Shown one piece after another: positions 1 to 4,913 of a stretch of 5,243 nt of DNA. The DNA is taken from positions 7,493-12,735 of the forward strand of contig PLZL01000464.1 in NCBI GenBank assembly GCA_003152145.1, given 5' to 3'. A program made the translations under genes and the position numbers. The notes beneath the pieces are model-generated. The model did not search any database and was not told where the DNA came from. It saw only the letters and a list, made by a program, of their open reading frames with translations. Numbering within the stretch: the stretch's first letter is position 1; each line of letters starts with the position of its first letter. The stretch is from Limisphaerales bacterium (GTDB lineage Bacteria; Verrucomicrobiota; Verrucomicrobiae; Limisphaerales; UBA11358).

Positions 1-575
1 AGGCCCGGCGGCAACGGTGGTTTCAAACGAAGTTCCCCGCCGCGCGGGTCTTTGGTTTCCTCGGGTTTCTTCTGTGAAATTTCCCAGTTCTGGCAATTCA
101 GGCAGCGGAAGACGCAGCCGGAGGTGGCGAGCGAAAAGCTCAACGTGCCGGGCATGAAATGGAACAGCGGCTTCTTCTCGACCGGGTCAACGTGGAACGT
201 GCATGGGTTGCCATAGACCAGCGTGTAGAGCGTGCCGTCACGGTTGACCTTGTTGCGGCAATGGCTGCGGTCGCCCGGCGCGAGGATGCAATTGTTCGGA
301 CAGACCTTGCACTGGACGTTGCGGCCGAGCTTGAGGTAATGCCGCGCCTCCTTCACCCAGCCGCGTTTTTGCCACAGTTCCCAAAGCTCACCCGTTGGCG
401 CGTCGCCTTTGAAGATGTCGGCGGGGGCCTCGGCCTCGCGCCATCTGGCGAAGAAATCAAAAAACGAAGCTGCGCCCGCCAGGCCGACCACACCCGCTGC
501 GCCGAGACCAATGGCAGTGCGACGCGAGATTCCTCCCACTAGGCTGGGACGCCGGTTCTGGAGTTCGAAATTCAC
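1..575 (-). CDS. amrS: AmmeMemoRadiSam system radical SAM enzyme, N-terminal part, with Tat-like leader
   Basis: This is the first 191 residues of a radical SAM protein; the C-terminus lies beyond the left edge. Seen: a GTG start at 575-573, one base after the stop of the preceding gene. The leader carries S17-R18-R19-T20 followed by a Gly/Ala-rich hydrophobic stretch (about 21-39), which resembles a twin-arginine signal or anchor. An N-terminal cysteine cluster follows (C89, C92, C96, C106, in CKVCPNNC and SHCRNK). Next come the family block DPVEKKPLFHFMPGT (130-144) and the [4Fe-4S] site GCVFRCLNCQNW, with the CxxxCxxC cysteines at 154, 158 and 161. Family knowledge: EKKPLxHFxPG followed by CxxxCxxCQNW is diagnostic of AmrS, a pyruvate-formate-lyase-activase-like radical SAM protein that co-occurs with MEMO and AMMECR1 proteins; its reaction is unknown to me. 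Context: last visible gene of the operon, downstream of its partner domains. The family call is secure. Actual export is inferred, because the leader could also act only as a membrane anchor. Confidence 0.93.
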   Translation of the reverse strand, partial: MNFELQNRRPSLVGGISRRTAIGLGAAGVVGLAGAASFFDFFARWREAEAPADIFKGDAPTGELWELWQKRGWVKEARHYLKLGRNVQCKVCPNNCILAPGDRSHCRNKVNRDGTLYTLVYGNPCTFHVDPVEKKPLFHFMPGTLSFSLATSGCVFRCLNCQNWEISQKKPEETKDPRGGELRLKPPLPPG

Positions 576-576
576 G

Positions 577-840
577 CTATGTCTCTTCGCGATGTTTGAT
601 CCAGCCCCATCGCTGGAAGGCAAGATACATCGCCGGCACGACGTGCGCCAGCACGAGGACGATCAACGGCAGGTGAAACATGCGGTGGAGCGTCAGCGCG
701 GTTTCCTCGTCCAGCAGTCTGCCAAAGCCGTAGCGGCCATCCATGATGTAACCGGTCAGCAGGAAGGCCATCACCAACGGCAGCAACAGCCACCCGCTCC
801 AGCGAACCATTTTGAGAGAAACAAAGTTGAGTTTGTTCAT
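577..840 (-). CDS. Small two-helix membrane protein with possible heme-ligand histidines
   Basis: An 87-residue protein starting MNKLNFVSLK. Seen: a hydrophobic helix at about residues 14-33 (SGWLLLPLVMAFLLTGY), a short polar loop (DGRYGFGRLLDEE), and a second helix at about 48-75 holding H52, H56 and H66; the tail is basic (RWGWIKHREE). H52 and H66 are 14 residues apart on one helix. The pattern 'SG...LLxTGY' followed by 'LHxxFHLPL...LAH' resembles half of a four-helix b-type cytochrome such as DUF4405 or ferric-reductase-like families, where His pairs 13-14 apart bind stacked hemes. That assignment is an inference from pattern only. Its ATG overlaps the stop of the upstream gene (ATGA at 840-837) and its stop lies one base before the amrS start, so it is wedged inside the operon and translationally coupled. 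A longer reading from 906 would run far into the upstream gene and is not favoured. It is a real gene with unassigned function. Confidence 0.85.
   Translation of the reverse strand: MNKLNFVSLKMVRWSGWLLLPLVMAFLLTGYIMDGRYGFGRLLDEETALTLHRMFHLPLIVLVLAHVVPAMYLAFQRWGWIKHREET
583..588 (-). promoter_or_regulatory. Weak ribosome-binding site supporting the GTG start of amrS
   Basis: The minus strand reads GAAGAG seven bases upstream of the GTG at 575-573, inside the end of the preceding gene. It is a partial Shine-Dalgarno match. Together with the twin-arginine motif that begins only 16 codons later, it favours this GTG over later starts. Translation may also depend on termination of the upstream gene, whose stop is one base away. 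Confidence 0.45.
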
Positions 841-3188
841 GTTATCGCCTTTCGAAATTGAATCATTACACCGCCAAGAATATTCAGCGCCGCCGTCAAC
901 AGGCAAACGCCCGTCACGCCAACCAGCGGAATCAAGAGTGTGCTCGCCAGCAACGCGCCCAGGAATGCGCCGACGAAATCCGCCGTGTAAAGGCGGGACG
1001 CGCCCGCAACGGTGCCGTCGAATTCCAGCCGGTTGGCCAGCGGAAATTGCATCCCTACCAGCACCGCGAGAATCAAAGTCAGCAGGGCAATAACCGCCTT
1101 GATGAACCAGAGTGACGCGGTCATATCACCCATTCGATTCAACAGCGGCAGCAAAAAGACAAGTAGAATGGCGTAACCGGCGATGGCAAGGGCGAGGAGA
1201 GCCAGATGCTTTGCAATCGGAGTGGTGGAGTGGTGGAGTGATGAAGCGGGCGCATGACCGGGTTTGTCCCAATACTCCATCACTCCATTACTCCGGGATT
1301 TCATGCGCCGATTCACCATCAACGCTCCGGCGGCCAACCCAATCATGAAGACGGTCACAATCACTCCGACCTGATGATAGACCGAACCGCAAAGAACCTG
1401 GAACGCGAGCAGCAGCACGATCTCCAATGCCGTTCCCGCAAAGCCCGAGGCGAACAAAACCAAAGCCGTTCCGCGCAACCGGACGAGATAGACGCAAAGC
1501 AAAACAAGCAGCAACACCTGTAACACGCCGAAGCCGGTTTTGAACTGACTCATCCAGTGGCGCAGGTGGTAATAATACAGCACCGGGTTGAAGTCCGTGT
1601 TCAACGCCGCCGGCTGCGCGATGGCGCGCTGCATGTCCATCATCCGGTCGGCAGTCAGCATCGCGTCGAGGTAATGCCGGTTCATCAGTTTCGATTTGAT
1701 GCCCTGCTGTTCGATTCGCGAAGCGATGTCGTCAAAGAGCGGGCCGTCCGACGCGAGAAAGAAAACCTGTCCGCCGGGAATCACCAGCACGTTCGGGAAC
1801 GATTGCTTCAATGACCGGCAAGCCGACGCCAGCATTCGCGCCAGCTCCGGGCTGACGTAATTTTCATAATGCCCGAGCGAAAAGGACACCACGCCGTCCG
1901 GAGAAAGCGTCCGTTTGACTTCAGCCAGAAACTCCACGGTAAAGAACCGGTTGAGCTGCGCGGTCGAGGGTTCGGCCACATCCACGATGACAACGTCGTA
2001 TTTTTCGCCGGTCTGCCGGACAAACAGGCGCCCGTCGGTGTTGATGATTTTGATCCGGTGGTCCGCCAGATTTTCCGGCAGGTATTTTCGCCCGAACTCC
2101 AGGATCATTGGGTCGAGCTCTACATAATCCACCCGGCGGACATTGTATTTCAGGATCTCCTTCGCCGTGCCCGAGATCCCGCCGGCCACGAGCAGCACCT
2201 TGCGCGCATCAGGCCGCTGCGCCATCGCGTAATGCACGGCCTCCCCGACGTGCTGGTCGTCACGGGTGGAGGTGAGCGGAATGCCGTTCTCAATGAAATC
2301 AAACTGGCCGTCGGATTCCGTGACGAGCAGTTTGCCGTAAGGCGAGTTCACCCGCGCCACGATGTGCTGTCGCGGATATTCCAAGGCCGTGGAAACAGCG
2401 TCGAGGTCAACCAAAACTGCCGCCGCCGTTACCGCAACGGCCAGGACTCCTGCAATCGCCAAAAGCAATTTGTGTCCGGTGCGAAAACTCATCGTCCCGG
2501 CAACCAGCAGGTTCAACACGCCGGGATAAACTAGGATGCCGACATGGTCGAAAAACCGAACCAGCACGAAGCTGAATAGAACGCCGCCACCGATGCTGCC
2601 GATGCTGTCCGCGACATACACATGGCCCGCAACCAAGTTTGGAGTCCCGCCTTCAGGCGACTGGATTTTCAACCCCTCCGTCCCCTGCGCGCCTTCAATT
2701 ACGGAACCGCCTGAAGGCGGAACTCCGAACACGCCGGCGTTTGCGAGGCGCGCCAGCAACGAGCACGCCAGCGTCAGGGCATAGCCCGCCACGACGCAAT
2801 ACGGCAGCAGCAGGACGAAAGCGCTGATGACGGTTTCGGTGACACCAACTTCTGCGCCCCGGATGAAAACCACATTGCGCAAAGCCCGAAGGAGAAACAC
2901 CTGCAACAGCGGCAGAACCGCCACCAGAATTTGCATCCCGACCAGGACGGCCAGCGGGTTTCGGAGTTTGTCGGAGGTCCGACCGAGCCAGGTGCCGATG
3001 CCCATCAGCAACAGCCAGTTGCCCAGCACCACGCCGAGCACCAGTTCGTTACCGCTGAAAGCGCCGAGCAGTTCGCGCATCAGCGCCAGTTGCGTCATCA
3101 CGCACGAAACACCCAGCGCCCCGACGGCCAGCAGCACGAGCCGCCGTTCACTCGCCACAGCAAGGATGGTCGGCTTGTGGTCGGGCAT
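837..3188 (-). CDS. Fused MFS-like / spermidine-synthase-like membrane protein
   Basis: A 783-residue protein. Seen: about seven hydrophobic helices (roughly 16-40, 48-69, 78-100, 117-148, 189-211, 214-235, 240-260), a soluble Rossmann domain (about 270-540), then seven more helices (roughly 553-570, 573-600, 603-625, 660-684, 692-717, 730-752, 755-777). The two membrane halves look duplicated: HVYVADSIGSIGG (189-201) matches RLYTADFVGAFLG (732-744). The soluble domain has VLLVAGGISGTAKEILK (331-347) in place of the usual GGGDGG loop, the acidic VELDP (356-360), TDGRLF (384-389) and DVAEPSTAQLNRFF (403-416), where D403 aligns with the catalytic aspartate of spermidine synthases. This architecture is known as fused MFS/spermidine synthase; genuine aminopropyl transfer is not established for it. 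Positive-inside signals put the soluble domain outside the cytoplasm. Two repeat elements are inserted in frame, at residues about 153-184 and 632-657. The start is supported by GGAG nine bases upstream of the ATG. It lies six bases after the MEMO-AMMECR1 gene. Confidence 0.92.
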   Translation of the reverse strand: MPDHKPTILAVASERRLVLLAVGALGVSCVMTQLALMRELLGAFSGNELVLGVVLGNWLLLMGIGTWLGRTSDKLRNPLAVLVGMQILVAVLPLLQVFLLRALRNVVFIRGAEVGVTETVISAFVLLLPYCVVAGYALTLACSLLARLANAGVFGVPPSGGSVIEGAQGTEGLKIQSPEGGTPNLVAGHVYVADSIGSIGGGVLFSFVLVRFFDHVGILVYPGVLNLLVAGTMSFRTGHKLLLAIAGVLAVAVTAAAVLVDLDAVSTALEYPRQHIVARVNSPYGKLLVTESDGQFDFIENGIPLTSTRDDQHVGEAVHYAMAQRPDARKVLLVAGGISGTAKEILKYNVRRVDYVELDPMILEFGRKYLPENLADHRIKIINTDGRLFVRQTGEKYDVVIVDVAEPSTAQLNRFFTVEFLAEVKRTLSPDGVVSFSLGHYENYVSPELARMLASACRSLKQSFPNVLVIPGGQVFFLASDGPLFDDIASRIEQQGIKSKLMNRHYLDAMLTADRMMDMQRAIAQPAALNTDFNPVLYYYHLRHWMSQFKTGFGVLQVLLLVLLCVYLVRLRGTALVLFASGFAGTALEIVLLLAFQVLCGSVYHQVGVIVTVFMIGLAAGALMVNRRMKSRSNGVMEYWDKPGHAPASSLHHSTTPIAKHLALLALAIAGYAILLVFLLPLLNRMGDMTASLWFIKAVIALLTLILAVLVGMQFPLANRLEFDGTVAGASRLYTADFVGAFLGALLASTLLIPLVGVTGVCLLTAALNILGGVMIQFRKAIT
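848..852 (-). promoter_or_regulatory. Ribosome-binding site of the small membrane protein
   Basis: AAAGG on the minus strand, seven bases upstream of the ATG at 840-838, lies within the last codons of the preceding gene. It fixes the 87-residue start over the upstream in-frame ATG at 906, which would give 109 residues. Confidence 0.6.
1219..1294. repeat. Inverted array of 8-bp GGAGTNNT units inserted in frame in the membrane protein gene
   Basis: The left arm (1219-1242) is three tandem 8-bp units, GGAGTGGT, GGAGTGGT, GGAGTGAT. The right arm (1271-1294) is, on the opposite strand, GGAGTAAT, GGAGTGAT, GGAGTATT. The arms match at 19 of 24 positions and surround a 28-bp centre. A further 8-bp inverted pair, GGCGCATG (1249-1256) and its complement (1302-1309), straddles the right arm. 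Read on the minus strand it encodes about residues 632-657, NGVMEYW...LHHSTTP, between two transmembrane helices. From memory, peptides such as 'GVMEYW' and 'LHHSTTP' recur in Verrucomicrobiota proteins as repeat-derived inserts. It is not a CRISPR array: units are too short and there are no spacers. Confidence 0.8.
2638..2729. repeat. Palindromic inverted-repeat element inserted in frame in the membrane protein gene
   Basis: Two 22-bp arms (2638-2659 and 2708-2729) are inverted copies identical at 20 of 22 positions, with a 48-bp centre. Each arm contains its own small hairpin: CGCCT-TC-AGGCG at 2648-2659 and CCGCCT-GA-AGGCGG at 2707-2720. The structure resembles REP/MITE-type palindromic elements. 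On the minus strand it encodes residues about 153-184, starting FGVPPSGG and ending PEGGTPN, a hydrophilic insert between the fourth and fifth predicted helices of the membrane protein. The reading frame stays open across it. From memory, this peptide pair recurs in Verrucomicrobiota genomes, suggesting a dispersed family; that needs a genome-wide count. Confidence 0.85.
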
Positions 3189-3194
3189 GAAGCA

Positions 3195-3201
3195 TCACTC
3201 C
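3195..3201 (-). promoter_or_regulatory. Ribosome-binding site overlapping the stop codon of the MEMO-AMMECR1 gene
   Basis: GGAGTGA on the minus strand: GGAG (3201-3198) is the Shine-Dalgarno for the ATG at 3188, nine bases away, and the adjoining TGA (3197-3195) ends the upstream gene. The overlap implies coupled translation of the two proteins. Confidence 0.7.
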
Positions 3202-4760
3202 GATTCCTCGAACGCCTCGACATGGTAGATGGAGACGCTGACATTTCTGCCGCGCCAGTCGTCCGGCGCACAGCCGGCTTTTTGCGCGAGGTGGTTGAGG
3301 AATTCGACCTTGTCGGGAATCTGCTCCCAAACTTGCGGCAGAAACGTCGCGCTCCGCGAGTCAATCTGCAACACCACGCCGTCTTCGTAAGGTTGCAATT
3401 TGTTCAGAAGGTCCTCGGGCGAACTGAAACGCAACGGTTGCGGTTCCGTCAGCACGCTGATCTCGATTTTGATTTTATTCACCTCATCGGGCCGCACCGG
3501 CTGGAAACGCGGGTCGCGGGTGGCCGCGTTCCGCGCGTTGTCCACGAGGGCTTGGTATAGCGGTTCCTGCGGCAGAATGTTCCCGATGCAGCCGCGCAAC
3601 TCGCCATTTTCGGTCAACGTCACGAAGCACCCTTTCGTCTCCGACAGCTTCGGCGAAACGTTTTTGGCGCTGACTTCCGGCAGGCTGCCATTCGTCGCCA
3701 CATGCACCAGCGTTGTCCGGGCGAGATCCAGTAAAAACTTTCGTTCAGTGGCGTCAAAGTTTTGGGGCACCGGCTCGTAAAAAGCGATGGCGGCATAGCC
3801 GACAACACCGTGGCTCTTGTCGCCCGAGGTGTCGCCGCTGTTGCGGTAATCCAGCAATTGCGCCTTCCAGCCTTTTTCCTGGGCCAGATACATCAGCGTC
3901 AAAATGGGTAATTTGCCGCAGGCTTCCTGGGTTTTCATTTCGTCAAGGTTCAGGTCGCAAATCGCCTTGACGCAGCGGTTGTCCAGACCTTTGGCCTCAT
4001 CGTAGGGGTGGTAATGACTCAAATCCGAACTGGCCACGATGATGGTTTTGTCATCAATCACCCCGGCCAAAACCTTGGCGGCCTGTTCAGGGTCAACCTC
4101 CCCAAAAACGACGGGCAGGATTTTAAAGTTCTTCAAAGTTTTTTGCAGGAAAGGAACCTGGACCTCGACGGAATGTTCCCAGGTATCGGGCGTGTCCTCG
4201 CCGGCAGCCGGGGCGGGCTTCGATGATTGCGTCCACCACGCCGGCCGCTGGATCAGGCAGCGCGGTTCCAAAACAAAGGGGCTGCTCTTGACGAGTTGTT
4301 GCGCCTTCTCCGAGACAAGAACAGTTCCAAGGGGCGTTTGGTAAGCGTCCACATTGGGAACCGACGCGCCCTGAAACAGGGCATAGTGACTGGGGCCGAG
4401 GATGACAACGGTTTGCACTTCGCGCCCGACCAGTGTTTTGTAGGCAATCGCCGCGGTTGGCCCGGAATAAGGGTAGCCCGCATGAGGGCAAACCAAACCC
4501 TTCAGGTGGAGGACGTGATGCACGGGCGCGCCTTCCAGCAATCCGTCAACCATTCGGGAAAGAACCGGCTCTTCCGCCGGATAAAACAGTCCAGCAACCG
4601 CGGGCGCACGGACGCGCAGATGGCTGTTTGTCGGCGCCGCCGATTGGATGAACTGGTCCGTGCGCGGCGTTTCCAGCCGCGAATTACACCCGGAGAAAGG
4701 CAGCAGCAACGCGATCAGGGCAATCCCGACGATCTCTTTTTGTCTGTTTCCTGTAGGCAT
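3195..4760 (-). CDS. MEMO-AMMECR1 fusion lipoprotein (AmmeMemoRadiSam system proteins B and A)
   Basis: A 521-residue fusion. Seen: a lipoprotein signal peptide (basic N-terminus, helix IVGIALIALLL at 10-20, lipobox FSGC with Cys25), then a polar linker. The MEMO domain covers about 50-330: RAPAVAGLFYP (51-61), CPHAGYPYSG (91-100), GPSHY (122-126), EHSVEVQVPFLQ (195-206), SSDLSHY (244-250) and CGKLPI (281-286). The AMMECR1 domain covers about 335-521, with the hallmark LRGCIG at 388-393 and RDPRFQPV at 415-422. Family knowledge: MEMO resembles LigB-type dioxygenases; H93, H125 and C281 correspond to the metal-binding His49, His81 and Cys244 of human MEMO1, so a metal site is likely intact. 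A Pro/Ala-rich loop (about 172-193) seems longer than usual just before EHSVE. No Shine-Dalgarno precedes the ATG, and an in-frame TGA at 4769-4767 blocks a longer start. It is the first gene of the operon. Domain identity is secure; the biochemical role is not established, and the envelope location is inferred from the lipobox. Confidence 0.94.
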   Translation of the reverse strand: MPTGNRQKEIVGIALIALLLPFSGCNSRLETPRTDQFIQSAAPTNSHLRVRAPAVAGLFYPAEEPVLSRMVDGLLEGAPVHHVLHLKGLVCPHAGYPYSGPTAAIAYKTLVGREVQTVVILGPSHYALFQGASVPNVDAYQTPLGTVLVSEKAQQLVKSSPFVLEPRCLIQRPAWWTQSSKPAPAAGEDTPDTWEHSVEVQVPFLQKTLKNFKILPVVFGEVDPEQAAKVLAGVIDDKTIIVASSDLSHYHPYDEAKGLDNRCVKAICDLNLDEMKTQEACGKLPILTLMYLAQEKGWKAQLLDYRNSGDTSGDKSHGVVGYAAIAFYEPVPQNFDATERKFLLDLARTTLVHVATNGSLPEVSAKNVSPKLSETKGCFVTLTENGELRGCIGNILPQEPLYQALVDNARNAATRDPRFQPVRPDEVNKIKIEISVLTEPQPLRFSSPEDLLNKLQPYEDGVVLQIDSRSATFLPQVWEQIPDKVEFLNHLAQKAGCAPDDWRGRNVSVSIYHVEAFEESE

Positions 4761-4767
4761 GATGTTT

Positions 4768-4797
4768 CACATAACACCCCGCGCAGAAAGAAGTCAA
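4768..4797 (-). promoter_or_regulatory. Candidate promoter of the AmmeMemoRadiSam operon, giving a leaderless transcript
   Basis: Minus strand: a -35-like TTGACT (4797-4792), an 18-bp spacer, then an extended -10-like TGTTATGTG (TGn plus TATGTG, hexamer at 4773-4768). Transcription would begin about six to eight bases further on, at about 4762-4760, i.e. at or within a base or two of the ATG at 4760. This agrees with the absence of a Shine-Dalgarno. The -10 hexamer matches the consensus at only three of six positions, so confidence is moderate. Confidence 0.45.
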
Positions 4798-4900
4798 CGG
4801 TTTCGGTGGGCCTGCTTGCCGCTCCCCTCGCCGCAGTTGCAGCGTCAGCGCGAAACGCGAACTCACATATTGACACTTCCCTTTGCTGAAATGTTTCGTT

Positions 4901-4910
4901 ACAAATTTGT
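4901..4910. promoter_or_regulatory. Palindrome ACAAATTTGT just upstream of the transporter start
   Basis: A perfect 10-bp dyad ending three bases before the GTG at 4914. It overlaps a weak -10-like TACAAA (4900-4905). A smaller dyad, GAAA-TG-TTTC (4888-4897), lies next to it. An operator is possible, but a palindrome of this size in AT-rich DNA can occur by chance. Confidence 0.3.
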
Positions 4911-4913
4911 TTT

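Larger units (their letters stand above)
4761..4913. other. Divergent intergenic region
   Basis: This 153-bp region separates the leftward operon from the rightward transporter gene and is the only non-coding stretch in the window. It holds the operon promoter candidate, a GC-rich middle (about 4800-4860) without an obvious gene, a perfect TTGACA at 4870-4875 on the plus strand, and an AT-rich end carrying a 10-bp palindrome. No terminator or small RNA is evident. Confidence 0.7.

Noticed and set aside
577..906. A longer, 109-residue version of the small membrane protein starting at 906
   Set aside because: It would overlap the preceding gene by about 70 bases; the ATGA overlap at 840 and the AAAGG seven bases upstream fit much better.
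1219..1294. Short regularly spaced units as a possible CRISPR array
   Set aside because: Units are 8 bp, contiguous and inverted between arms, with no unique spacers, and they lie inside a coding sequence.
1869..2534. A 221-codon open frame on the plus strand
   Set aside because: It is fully antisense to the spermidine-synthase-like domain, shows Arg/His/Gln-rich low-complexity translation and no family motif; a typical shadow in GC-rich DNA.
2931..3560. A 209-codon open frame on the plus strand
   Set aside because: It overlaps the ends of two well supported minus-strand genes, and its composition is that of a reverse-frame shadow.
4849..4859. CGCG-AAA-CGCG as a terminator hairpin
   Set aside because: The stem is only four base pairs, has no T-tract, and lies between divergent genes where no transcript is expected to end.
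4227..4889. A 220-codon open frame on the plus strand
   Set aside because: It is antisense to the MEMO domain and runs into the intergenic region; the translation is Arg-rich with no recognisable domain.
4870..4898. TTGACA at 4870-4875 as a confident promoter for the transporter
   Set aside because: No -10-like hexamer lies 16-18 bp downstream (GTTTCG at 17 bp); the better TACAAA is 24 bp away.
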